Source of the DNA: Thermoflexales bacterium | Lineage (GTDB): Bacteria; Chloroflexota; Anaerolineae; Fen-1058 | Assembly (NCBI GenBank): GCA_030834835.1 | Contig: JAUQXD010000879.1 | Span: 1-12,463 of the forward strand | Direction of reading: 5' to 3' | Length of the DNA stretch: 12,463 bases | In this document: positions 1 through 6,822 of the stretch, in pieces | How the letters are laid out: each line of letters opens with the position of its first letter | How positions within the stretch are numbered: position 1 is the stretch's first letter | Program-made: the position numbers and the translations under genes | Notes under the pieces: model-generated | Databases searched by the model: none | Told to the model about the DNA's origin: nothing | Seen by the model: only the letters and a program-made list of their open reading frames with translations

Positions 1-2
1 AG

Positions 3-623
3 AACGCCCGATGGTATCTCATCAGTGTTTTGGCCTTCCCGGTCGCAATGGTGCTTACGTTGCTGATTGGGGCAATGACTTCGGTTTCCGCGGTCTCCGG
101 ATTTTCAACGGAGTCCTATCTTAAAATGGTGCTGCCCGCTGCTGCGATGTTCCTGATTTTTGCGCTCTTTGAAGAATTTGGTTGGCGAGGATATTTGGTG
201 CCTAAATTGGCTTCAATTGGAATCAATAGTTACGGCGCGGCCGCTATCGTGGGAGTTGTCTGGGCGACCTGGCATCTGCCCTATCTTCGTGAATTGAAAT
301 GGGTCTACTCTTCGGAAGATCTGGTTACTTTCATGCCCAGATTCTACCTGGGCATGGTGGCCTGCTCGCTGTTGTATAACGAGATCAGGCTCGTTACGGG
401 TTCTGTCTGGCCGGCGGTACTCATGCATGGCCTGACCAATTCGATTCAGCATCCACTGGCCGCTCAGTATCTCAAGATTGCGGCTGGTCAGGAGTATCTT
501 GGCTCGATCGGCGATGGTCTGTTCACGATTGCCTTCATCGGCCTGGCGGGAATAGTCGCGAACCGTTGGCGGATGAGGCGAGAACGTAGCAGAGTCTCAG
601 TGCGAAGGCTAACAGCAAGTTAA
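3..623 (+). CDS. CPBP-family intramembrane metalloprotease (5' end outside window)
   Basis: The reading frame is open to the left edge of the window, so the true N-terminus is missing and the TTG at 30 is probably internal. The protein is strongly hydrophobic with several membrane segments. All three motifs of the CPBP (CAAX protease / bacteriocin-processing) family are visible: EEFGWRG near nt 171-191 (the EExxxR motif), WATWH near nt 261-275 (the xxxH motif), and HGLTN near nt 426-440 (the HxxxN motif). These glutamates and histidines are expected to bind the catalytic metal inside the membrane. Family members cleave prenylated proteins, process bacteriocins or give bacteriocin immunity; the substrate here cannot be told. 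The C-terminus is short and basic, consistent with a cytosolic tail. The next gene starts 34 nt downstream, so the two may be co-transcribed. Family assignment is confident; the role is unknown. Confidence 0.85.
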   Translation, partial: NARWYLISVLAFPVAMVLTLLIGAMTSVSAVSGFSTESYLKMVLPAAAMFLIFALFEEFGWRGYLVPKLASIGINSYGAAAIVGVVWATWHLPYLRELKWVYSSEDLVTFMPRFYLGMVACSLLYNEIRLVTGSVWPAVLMHGLTNSIQHPLAAQYLKIAAGQEYLGSIGDGLFTIAFIGLAGIVANRWRMRRERSRVSVRRLTAS

Positions 624-657
624 CCTGCACTTCTGAACCATTGAAAAGGAGAACCGA

Positions 658-1341
658 ATGAACCAGAGCGATTTAGCCAACAAACAAGTTGATGAAGATC
701 AGTTGATGAAGAGTCAAATGGAAAAGATGGTGTCGTCCTACGACTCCTATATGAGAAGAGTAACGCTGGGACGAGAGGGCGCTTTGCGCCAGGCAACGTT
801 AGACCTGGCGCAAGTGAAAGCGGGCGATTGCGTCCTCGAAGTGGGGTGTGGCACAGGCACGTTGACGCTGGCGACCAGGCGACAGGTTGGGCCAACCGGT
901 CAGGTGTTTGGGATCGACGTTATACCCGGGATGATTGAACTCAGTCAACGGAAGGCCGCCCTGGCCCATGAGAATATTGCTTTTCAGTTGGGAGCCATTG
1001 ATGACATTCCCTTTTCGGCCAACCAATTCGATGTGGTCCTGTGCAGTTTCATGATTTTTCATATGTCGGAAAACACGCGGCGCAAGGGAATTGCAGAAAT
1101 CTATCGCGTCCTTAAACCACAAGGACGACTGGTGATATTGGATCTCGCGCTACCCACTCAGCCTGTACAGCGAGCAATCGCTCGGAGGCTATTCGGTGGC
1201 ATGTTGCAACATGATTTGCGAGAGCTACTCCCGTTGATGGACGTCGCTGGATTCTCGGATGTGGAATTTGGCCCGACTGAATTTCGGATACTGGGACTGT
1301 CTGTTCTCGCTTTCGCACGTGGAAAGACTCGGAAAGGGTGA
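658..1341 (+). CDS. class I SAM-dependent methyltransferase (UbiE/COQ5-like fold)
   Basis: This is a 227-aa soluble protein. Motif I for SAM binding is clear (EVGCGTG, residues 61-67), followed by an acidic loop at GID (D87) for the ribose hydroxyls, a post-motif region FDVVLCSFMIFHM (124-136) and motif III VLKPQGRLVI (151-160). The pattern is that of the UbiE/Methyltransf_11 group, which acts on small molecules, lipids or quinones; the substrate is not determinable. ATG 658 is chosen because an AAAAGGAG Shine-Dalgarno sequence lies just upstream. Residues 1-50 are polar and helical, a typical substrate-lid region. No arsenite methyltransferase cysteine pattern is evident, so I do not call it ArsM despite the metalloid-type permease further right. 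The codon and base composition of this gene and its left neighbour looks more AT-rich than the sulfur genes to the right. Confidence 0.85.
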   Translation: MNQSDLANKQVDEDQLMKSQMEKMVSSYDSYMRRVTLGREGALRQATLDLAQVKAGDCVLEVGCGTGTLTLATRRQVGPTGQVFGIDVIPGMIELSQRKAALAHENIAFQLGAIDDIPFSANQFDVVLCSFMIFHMSENTRRKGIAEIYRVLKPQGRLVILDLALPTQPVQRAIARRLFGGMLQHDLRELLPLMDVAGFSDVEFGPTEFRILGLSVLAFARGKTRKG

Positions 1342-1430
1342 ATTTCTCAACGCAAGAGCGGGCAAACATCCGTGCCGTCAACCGTCTGCCAATGTCGGCT
1401 GTTAGTGCCGATCCGCTTCAATCTTAACAA

Positions 1431-1582
1431 CCCGCCGCCGATCAACAATGGCGCATCGTGGCCTACCTCGATGGCTTGCAGGCGAAAGCCGATGCCGTGA
1501 AGCAATTGCAAGCGCAGATGCGAGCCGAACTCGACGTGCTGCTGCCCTCGGTGCTGGATAAAGCGTTTCGGGGGAGTTGTAG
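1431..1582 (+). pseudogene. hsdS: 3'-terminal relic of a type I restriction specificity subunit (hsdS)
   Basis: Only about the last 50 codons remain. Translated from 1440 the frame reads DQQWRIVAYLDGLQAKAD and continues to LLPSVLDKAFRG, the typical C-terminal coiled-coil end of HsdS (usually P-P-L-x-E-Q-R-R-I-V-x-Y-L-D...LLPSILDKAFRGEL). Two single-base losses are apparent. One is in the C/G run near 1431-1440, upstream of which the PPP codons sit in another frame. The other is in the G run at 1570-1574: one extra G would restore the usual ending GEL followed by TAG (1580-1582). There is no target-recognition domain, and the methyltransferase gene ends only about 90 nt upstream. The rest of the 1342-1641 gap shows nothing recognisable. 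This is the trace of a lost restriction-modification locus. Confidence 0.75.
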
Positions 1583-1641
1583 GAACCGACCTGTGTGCGG
1601 CGCTTTGAGCACCATGTCTCATTTGTCCAGGATGAACGGCT

Positions 1642-3069
1642 TCAAGCCAAATCGCGTTCCACTCGATCGAGATCAACCAGGATGGCGGCGTGTTCTTCAG
1701 CGAAAGTCTGGGCAGCGGGTGTAAAGCCGGCACGACTAAACAGGGCGTAATGCATCGTCCACATCTGGCCTTCGTCAGGCAGGAGCGCCAGCACCTTCGG
1801 CGCTTTGGTCTCGATCAAGTCCGTCACGACGTCGCGCGCTACGCGATCAGTGCCCCATTTGCATTCCCCCAGCAAGATCGTTTTGGTATGCCAGTTGACG
1901 CCGACCACATCGACTTGAACGTCCCGGCTCCAATGGCTGCCCACCTGTTGTACCTCAAAGGGCAATTGCCCCGCCTGACTCGCCGTTGCAACCCACGTGC
2001 GACAGAGTTCTTCATAGGCCGTCCCGCCCACAAAGGCGCGCAGCTGCTCCTTGATCAGGCTTAAGATGCTGGCCTGCTGATACCCCACTTCCGAGCGCTG
2101 GGGAGCGACAAATCGAAAATAGAACCGCAAGAAGGGATCGGTGAGATGGTAACGTCCCATGCGACTCAGTCGAATCTTCTGCGGAGGGACAGTGGCCGGC
2201 AAACGACGTTCGACAAAGCGAATCTCTTGCAGCCGCGCCAGATACGACGATAGATGTGTTTTGCTGATCAAGGTTGCATTGGCGATGTTGTCGAGCGTAT
2301 GCGCACCTGCCCCAATCGCCTGAAGAATCGCCTGGTACACGCGCGGATCGCGGACTTCGTCGTAGAGCAACAGTTCAGGCTCAGTGACGAACATGCCGCC
2401 CGGATCGAGGATAACCTCGCGGATGTTATCCACCAGTGAACGCTCGGGAATGAGCCGCTCCAGGTAGGCAGGGACACCACCCATCATCGCGTAAGCGGCG
2501 ATCCGTTCATCGACCGACCACTTCGGCACAAACTCACGCACCGAACCGAACGGCAGCGGTTCCAAATGCCACTGTCCAGTGAAACGCCCAAATAGCGGCG
2601 AGCCACTCGCCAGCAGCGTTTCCATCGTATGCACGTGAGAGCCACTGAGGATGAGGATCAGTTTCGACTGCTTCAAGCGCTGATCCCAGGCGTGCTGCAA
2701 GGCCGACAAAAACGCCTCATCAGATTCGGCTGCATACGTCACTTCATCGATCACCAGGATACGCCGTTGATCACCGATCAGGTTTGCAAACGCTTCCCAC
2801 AAATCGGCCCAGGCTTCAAACACCGGCGTCTGCGCCAGCGCCATGCCGATCATTTTGGCGAACAACTTGCGGCGTTGCAGATTGGCGGGTTCTCGCTCCG
2901 CCGCCCAATAGATCGTGGGCAAGTCCGTCGATTCAGCCCAATGTCTTGCCAGCACAGTTTTGCCTACCCGGCGACGCCCATAGAGCAAGACCATTTGCGC
3001 CGCCGTTGGCTGGGTGCGTTGCAACAATGAGTTTAGGAAAGCAAGTTCACGGACGCGATCAACAAACAT
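1642..3069 (-). CDS. AAA-type ATPase of the archaeal ATPase/DUF234 family
   Basis: The 475-aa protein starts with the family-typical FVDRVRELAFL. The Walker A motif is GRRRVGKT (residues 31-38), Walker B is ILVIDEV (104-110) and a sensor-like LILILSGSH lies at 137-145, so the N-terminal half is a STAND/AAA-type NTPase (PF01637-like). Residues about 200-320 look like winged-helix regions (for example GAHTLDNIANATLISKTHL). The C-terminal part carries QVDVVG (D387) and LLGECKW (E402, K404), the D...ExK core of PD-(D/E)xK nucleases as seen in DUF234 domains. The biological role of these ATPases is poorly known; they are abundant, often multicopy and frequently found near defence or mobile DNA. 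ATG 3069 is the start expected for the family, although no good Shine-Dalgarno sequence precedes it. It is transcribed alone from a strong promoter and flanked by an hsdS relic. Confidence 0.9.
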   Translation of the reverse strand: MFVDRVRELAFLNSLLQRTQPTAAQMVLLYGRRRVGKTVLARHWAESTDLPTIYWAAEREPANLQRRKLFAKMIGMALAQTPVFEAWADLWEAFANLIGDQRRILVIDEVTYAAESDEAFLSALQHAWDQRLKQSKLILILSGSHVHTMETLLASGSPLFGRFTGQWHLEPLPFGSVREFVPKWSVDERIAAYAMMGGVPAYLERLIPERSLVDNIREVILDPGGMFVTEPELLLYDEVRDPRVYQAILQAIGAGAHTLDNIANATLISKTHLSSYLARLQEIRFVERRLPATVPPQKIRLSRMGRYHLTDPFLRFYFRFVAPQRSEVGYQQASILSLIKEQLRAFVGGTAYEELCRTWVATASQAGQLPFEVQQVGSHWSRDVQVDVVGVNWHTKTILLGECKWGTDRVARDVVTDLIETKAPKVLALLPDEGQMWTMHYALFSRAGFTPAAQTFAEEHAAILVDLDRVERDLA

Positions 3070-3079
3070 CTATCATCTG

Positions 3080-3103
3080 CTATGTAATTTTAACCCCACA
3101 TAG
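3080..3103 (-). promoter_or_regulatory. operator-like inverted repeat over the transcription start
   Basis: On the minus strand, CTATGT (3103-3098) and ACATAG (3085-3080) form a perfect 6-bp inverted repeat with a 12-nt AT-rich centre. It begins 3 nt downstream of the -10 box and covers the predicted start site. That placement is typical of a repressor operator; an RNA hairpin in the leader is the alternative. Which protein would bind is unknown. Confidence 0.5.
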
Positions 3104-3106
3104 ATT

Positions 3107-3135
3107 ATTATATTTTCAAAGTGCCTAGTTGTCAA
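3107..3135 (-). promoter_or_regulatory. consensus sigma-70 promoter of the DUF234 ATPase gene
   Basis: On the minus strand, TTGACA (3135-3130) and TATAAT (3112-3107) are separated by exactly 17 nt, a perfect match to the housekeeping consensus. The predicted transcription start is near 3100, giving a 5' leader of about 30 nt before ATG 3069. Confidence 0.85.
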
Positions 3136-3249
3136 CGGGAATATAGTCGCGAGATGTGGGAGGTTGCCTGGAAAGAATTTTAGGCAAAGATTCAGGCCTG
3201 CTGTCGATGCCTCACGCTGTCGCTTAGTCCGCCGAAAATTACAGAGAGG

Positions 3250-3255
3250 TATAAT
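3250..3255 (+). promoter_or_regulatory. possible -10 box for sigZ
   Basis: A perfect TATAAT lies 36 nt before the sigZ start codon. I see no convincing -35 hexamer at 16-18 nt; TTAGTC at 3224 would need a 20-nt spacer. Just downstream, GAGG and CCTC (about 3274-3288) could form a small hairpin that would bring the distant GAGG ribosome-binding sequence closer to ATG 3292. Confidence 0.35.
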
Positions 3256-3291
3256 GTCACGGAGAATCTGCCCGAGGCAAAATACCTCAAT

Positions 3292-3846
3292 ATGCACGAA
3301 CCATTGGAGCAAGGCTGGGAACAGTATTCCCGCCGGCTGCGGGTCTTCATTCGCGGCCGGGTCTGGGACGATGCGGAAGCCGACGACATTTTGCAGGAAG
3401 TCTTCATCCGCGTTCACCGTCATCTGTGCTGCCAGCCGAACTGGGACAAGCCCGACAGCTGGTTCTATCAGATCGCCCGCAACCTCATCATCGATCATTA
3501 CCGCCGCCGACGTGAACTGGTGGAACTCTCCGACAGCCTGCCCGCCGACCCCGATTTTCCAGAGGCAAACTCTGAAGCTGAGCTGGCGCTCTCGCTGAAA
3601 GAGATGATCGATGAACTGCCAGAGCCTTACCGTCAGGCCCTGCTCCTGACGGAATATCAGGGCTTGAGCCAGAAGCAGCTGGCCGAGAGCCAGGGGCTAT
3701 CTCTATCCGGCGCGAAGTCCCGTGTGCAACGCGCCCGCGAAAAACTGCGCGACAGGCTGTTGCAGTGCTGCCACTTCGAGTTCGATCGCCGGGGCGGCAT
3801 CGTGGACTACTATGAACATTGCTGCTGTTGTTCCCCCTGTATGTGA
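3292..3846 (+). CDS. sigZ: ECF-type RNA polymerase sigma factor, SigZ-like, with cysteine-rich tail
   Basis: The 184-aa protein has the two-domain ECF layout. Region 2 (about residues 8-75) contains DDAEADDILQEVFIRVHRHL and SWFYQIARNLIIDHYRRRR, the core-binding and -10 recognition segments. Region 4 (about 104-156) contains LPEPYRQALLLTEYQGLSQKQLA followed by the helix-turn-helix GLSLSGAKSRVQRAREKLR. The tail reads CCHFEFDRRGGIVDY and ends with a CCCCSPC cluster, the hallmark of SigZ-type factors; free or metal-bound cysteines there could make the factor itself a thiol or metal sensor. There are further cysteines at 46-47. No anti-sigma gene is adjacent. The permease gene starts 100 nt downstream on the same strand and is the obvious candidate target. 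The start ATG 3292 keeps a standard ECF N-terminus. Confidence 0.88.
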   Translation: MHEPLEQGWEQYSRRLRVFIRGRVWDDAEADDILQEVFIRVHRHLCCQPNWDKPDSWFYQIARNLIIDHYRRRRELVELSDSLPADPDFPEANSEAELALSLKEMIDELPEPYRQALLLTEYQGLSQKQLAESQGLSLSGAKSRVQRAREKLRDRLLQCCHFEFDRRGGIVDYYEHCCCCSPCM

Positions 3847-3946
3847 ACCTCGCGCCTGAAACCCTGCCAACTGAATCTCAAAACCTGCGTCCTTTTTGAT
3901 GGACGTGCGTCTATATGGGTGAAATCCATCTTGAACGGAGATACCC

Positions 3947-5086
3947 ATGGAAGCCTTGTTGAATTTAGTCCTCAAATCGATCGAGCAGGTCTGGTTGACC
4001 CTGCAACACAACTGGCCGTTTCTGGTGCTGAGCGTGGTGATCGCCACAGCGTTGAAGTTGTTCGTTGACACTGAGAAAATCGCGGCCTTTTTGGGGCGAC
4101 ATCGTCGAGCGGGCGTCCTGGCGGCCACAGGCGCAGCGGTTGGTACGCCGCTCTGCTCGTGTGGCACGACCGCGGTTGTCCTGGGCATGATGGCCAGCAC
4201 GATGCCGTGGGCGCCGATCGTCGCCTTCATGGTCGCGTCACCACTGACATCGCCCGAAGAACTGGTCTACAGCGCTGGCTTGTTTGGCTGGCCGTTTGCG
4301 CTGGCGTTCTTCGCGGCCTCGATTGTGTTGGGGCTGGCCGGCGGTTGGATCGCGGGCGTATTTGAGCGCCGGGGCTGGCTGGCCAATCAGACGCGCTTTG
4401 CCCAACCGGCGACGACCGCGTGTGCGTGCGCCGTTGAAAGCAACGTGCCCGCACCGACCAGTCGCGCCTACCGCCAGGCAGTGCCGCACATCCAGTTGAA
4501 TCAGATTGGGCTGGCGAGCGACTTCACCATTGCTCCGATGGCGCTGTCCGCCGATTGTGGCTGTGGCGAAATCGCGATCCCGCTTGAACGTGCCGAACCG
4601 GCCTGCGGTTGTTCCGATCGATCCGCGCGGCCCACCGGCCCGATGGTTCCGTCGAAACCCGGCGTGACCCCGACCGTGTTTGCGGCTGAACTCTTCACCA
4701 GCGGGAAACGCCTGCTGCTGATGTTCCTGGGCTTTGCTTTTGTCGGCTATTTTCTCAACGGTTTGATTCCGGCCAGTTGGGTGGCCGCACTGTTCGGCGG
4801 CGGCAACATCTATAACGTCCCGTTAGCCGCCACGCTGGGGTTGCCGTTCTACATCAACACCGAAGCGTCCCTGCCGCTGATCCGCGCGTTGCTGGACAAC
4901 GGCATGAGCCAGGGCGCGGCGCTGGCCTTCATGATCTCCGGCGCGGGCACCTCGATCGGCGCGATTGCGGGCGCACTGACCATCGCCCGCTGGCGTGTGA
5001 TTGCGCTGGTGGTCGGCGTGCTGTGGTTCGGGGCGATGATCAGTGGTTTTGCATTCGATCTGGCCCTATCGATGAAATTGTTCTGA
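3947..5086 (+). CDS. ArsP/DUF318-type permease with Cys-rich central loop
   Basis: The 379-aa inner-membrane protein has a hydrophobic N-terminal half (helices between residues about 22-140), a hydrophilic central loop (about 145-245) and a C-terminal bundle of helices (about 255-379). The family signature GTPLCSCGT (66-74) is present and is echoed in the second half by GLPFYINTEASLPL (298-311), the internal duplication seen in PF03773 permeases. Known members include ArsP, which exports trivalent organoarsenicals, and uncharacterised YraQ-like proteins. Unusually, the loop carries three CxC pairs: CAC (159-161), CGC (204-206) and CGC (220-222), suited to binding a soft metal. GGAG lies 8 nt upstream of ATG 3947. 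It follows sigZ on the same strand. Export of a thiophilic metal(loid) or its organic form is inferred, not shown. Confidence 0.85.
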   Translation: MEALLNLVLKSIEQVWLTLQHNWPFLVLSVVIATALKLFVDTEKIAAFLGRHRRAGVLAATGAAVGTPLCSCGTTAVVLGMMASTMPWAPIVAFMVASPLTSPEELVYSAGLFGWPFALAFFAASIVLGLAGGWIAGVFERRGWLANQTRFAQPATTACACAVESNVPAPTSRAYRQAVPHIQLNQIGLASDFTIAPMALSADCGCGEIAIPLERAEPACGCSDRSARPTGPMVPSKPGVTPTVFAAELFTSGKRLLLMFLGFAFVGYFLNGLIPASWVAALFGGGNIYNVPLAATLGLPFYINTEASLPLIRALLDNGMSQGAALAFMISGAGTSIGAIAGALTIARWRVIALVVGVLWFGAMISGFAFDLALSMKLF

Positions 5087-5107
5087 ATCATACGCCGCAG
5101 AAGCACC

Positions 5108-5140
5108 ACGCCCTATCGGTATCTGCGACCGATCGGGCGT
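5108..5140. terminator. hairpin between convergent genes (possible bidirectional terminator)
   Basis: The arms ACGCCC-T-ATCGGT (5108-5120) and ACCGAT-C-GGGCGT (5128-5140) make a 12-bp stem with one T/C mismatch and a 7-nt loop. It lies between the ends of the permease gene (plus) and the DsrE-like gene (minus). Neither side has a clear T tract, so intrinsic termination would be weak; it may instead protect 3' ends. Confidence 0.5.
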
Positions 5141-5188
5141 AGCGCATTCACAACGGATGTTCTCAGCGAGACGGAATCTTCAACGTCG

Positions 5189-5590
5189 TTACAATGTGAT
5201 CATCTGATCGGGCGGATTGCCCGCCAGCGCCGTATACAGATCGGGGAAGCAGCCCACCGCCACACCCGCGACAACATCTTTCACCTGACAGTCACCCGGT
5301 TCAGCCCGCCCCTGTCCATTGGCGTCGCACCAGCGCGGCTCGCCCTGTGCCAGGCCGCGCTCCAAAGCGCACATATCGCACATCATCAACAGGATGCCTT
5401 TTTCGGCGGCGACTTTGGCCAGCCGCTCACCAATCGGATCGCCATGCCGCAGCACAAAGGTATTGTCGTCGAAGAAGAACATCCCGACGACGTCCACCCC
5501 GTGCACGCCCGCTTCCAACTGCGGCAGGATCATCTGCCCCAACTTGTAACTGGCCGAGCGCGGCATCGCAAACACGTAGGCAACTCTCAT
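5189..5590 (-). CDS. DsrE-like, cysteine-rich small protein (SaoD-like)
   Basis: The 133-aa protein begins MRVAYVFAMPRSASYKLGQ and has the alternating strand/helix pattern of the DsrE/TusD sulfur-relay fold: VAYVFAM, then GVDVVGMFFFDDNTFVL, ILLMMCDMCALERGL and DVVAGVAVGCF. Cysteines occur as CDMC, WCD, GDCQVKD and VGCFPD, so persulfide or metal handling is plausible. From memory it resembles DsrE-related proteins named SaoD, described with predicted organometal-handling cassettes; I cannot verify this. ATG 5590 is chosen over an upstream in-frame start because GAGGAG lies 8 nt before it and the conserved fold begins there. It follows the malY-like gene by 55 nt on the same strand and is probably the last gene of the metB-like operon; the permease with CxC motifs converges on it. 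Confidence 0.7.
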   Translation of the reverse strand: MRVAYVFAMPRSASYKLGQMILPQLEAGVHGVDVVGMFFFDDNTFVLRHGDPIGERLAKVAAEKGILLMMCDMCALERGLAQGEPRWCDANGQGRAEPGDCQVKDVVAGVAVGCFPDLYTALAGNPPDQMITL

Positions 5591-5645
5591 GCTAAAGTCT
5601 CCTCGGTTGATAGATTGACCACCAGGGATGAGTTTACGGTGAGGA

Positions 5646-6809
5646 TCAAATTGCGGCAAGTCGCTTGAGATAGGCCGTCTTCATCCGCTCCAGCGCTTCG
5701 ATCAAGACCGATCGTGAGCAGCCGAAATTCAAGCGCACAAAGCCCTTGCCTCCAGCGCCAAACGTCGCACCATCGTTCAAGGCCACGCGCGCTTCTTGCA
5801 AGAAGAAGTCATAGGGCTTTTCGATGTTGGTGGCCCGACAATCCAGCCATGCGAGGTAAGTGCCTTCCAGCGGCGACACCGTGATGCCCGGCAATTTGTT
5901 TTGTACAAAGTCGATCACGAAGTCACGATTCGCCTGCAAATACGCCAACACTTGCGTCAGCCACGCTTGCCCATCACGATACGCGGCCAGTGCCGCCGTC
6001 CAACCGAACACATTGATGCCGCTCACCAGACCGCGCTGCGCGTGTCGATAGCGCCGGCGCAAGTCTTCATCTTGAATGATGGCAAACGAGCAATCCAGCC
6101 CCGCAATGTTAAACGTCTTGCTGGGCGCCATCAGTGTGATCGTGTGACGGGCACTCGCCGGGTCGAGCGAGGCAATCGGGACGTGCTGATGTCCGGCATA
6201 GATCAGATCGCAGTGAATCTCATCGGAGCAAATCACGAGGTTGTGACGCAGGCAAATATCCGCTAACCGTATCAACTCGTCGCGCGTGAAGACGCGCCCC
6301 ACCGGATTGTGCGGATTACACAGGATAAACAAGCGCGTCCGCTCGGAGATGGCCGCTTCAAAAGCATCCCAATCGATGTGATAGACGCCAGTCGTGTCAC
6401 GGCACAACGGCACATCGCGGCGAATCAAATCCGCGTGGCGCGGCGCAGTCAACACCGGCGGATAGATCGGGGTTTGAACCAATACTTCGCCGCCCGGTTC
6501 GGCTATCGTATGGCAGGCCAGATTGAAGCCACGAATCACGCCCGGCAAAAACAGAATATCGTCAGCCGTGATGCGCCAACCATAGTGCTCGGCCATGCGC
6601 GCCACGATGACCTCGCGCAATTCAGCCGACTCGTGCGCATAACCAAAAACGCCCTGTGCCACGCGCTCGCGCAAGGCGCGCTGCACCGGCTCAGGCGCGG
6701 TGAAGTCCATGTCCGCCACCCACAGCGGCAGCACGCCCGCCGGATATTTATCCCATTTCTCGCTGTTCGTGCCTCTTCGATCGGGGCAGGTATCGAAGTC
6801 GTAGATCAT
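5646..6809 (-). CDS. patB: MalY/PatB-type cysteine-S-conjugate (cystathionine) beta-lyase
   Basis: This is a 387-aa fold-type I PLP enzyme. The N-terminus with DRRGTNSEKWDKYP and LPLWVADMDF is diagnostic of the MalY/PatB group. Also visible are NPHNPVGRVF (165-174), SDEIHCDL (195-202) and the PLP lysine in APSKTFNIAG (K231). These enzymes cleave C-S bonds of cystathionine or other cysteine conjugates, giving homocysteine, pyruvate and ammonia. Directly behind a cystathionine gamma-synthase gene, the likely job is the second step of transsulfuration (a metC-like role); a function in cysteine-conjugate salvage is the alternative. ATG 6809 is supported by GGAGG about 6 nt upstream and removes a 15-residue extension that would overlap the previous gene. 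The 13-nt gap to that gene shows they form one transcript. Confidence 0.88.
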   Translation of the reverse strand: MIYDFDTCPDRRGTNSEKWDKYPAGVLPLWVADMDFTAPEPVQRALRERVAQGVFGYAHESAELREVIVARMAEHYGWRITADDILFLPGVIRGFNLACHTIAEPGGEVLVQTPIYPPVLTAPRHADLIRRDVPLCRDTTGVYHIDWDAFEAAISERTRLFILCNPHNPVGRVFTRDELIRLADICLRHNLVICSDEIHCDLIYAGHQHVPIASLDPASARHTITLMAPSKTFNIAGLDCSFAIIQDEDLRRRYRHAQRGLVSGINVFGWTAALAAYRDGQAWLTQVLAYLQANRDFVIDFVQNKLPGITVSPLEGTYLAWLDCRATNIEKPYDFFLQEARVALNDGATFGAGGKGFVRLNFGCSRSVLIEALERMKTAYLKRLAAI

Positions 6810-6822
6810 CGCGGCCTCCGTG

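Noticed and set aside
1347..1733. 128-codon minus-strand frame across the hsdS relic
   Set aside because: It is antisense to the HsdS-like peptide, has low-complexity composition, matches no family I know and overlaps the 3' end of the ATPase gene.
3073..3498. Minus-strand frame opposite the start of sigZ
   Set aside because: It is a shadow of the sigma factor gene; the plus frame shows clear sigma region 2 motifs.
3790..3846. Possible selenocysteine (TGA) read-through after the Cys cluster of SigZ
   Set aside because: The sequence beyond the TGA has no coding character and no SECIS-like hairpin directly after it; SigZ proteins normally end near this Cys cluster.
3703..4230. Minus-strand frame opposite sigZ and the permease
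   Set aside because: It spans two well-supported plus-strand genes and lacks recognisable motifs.
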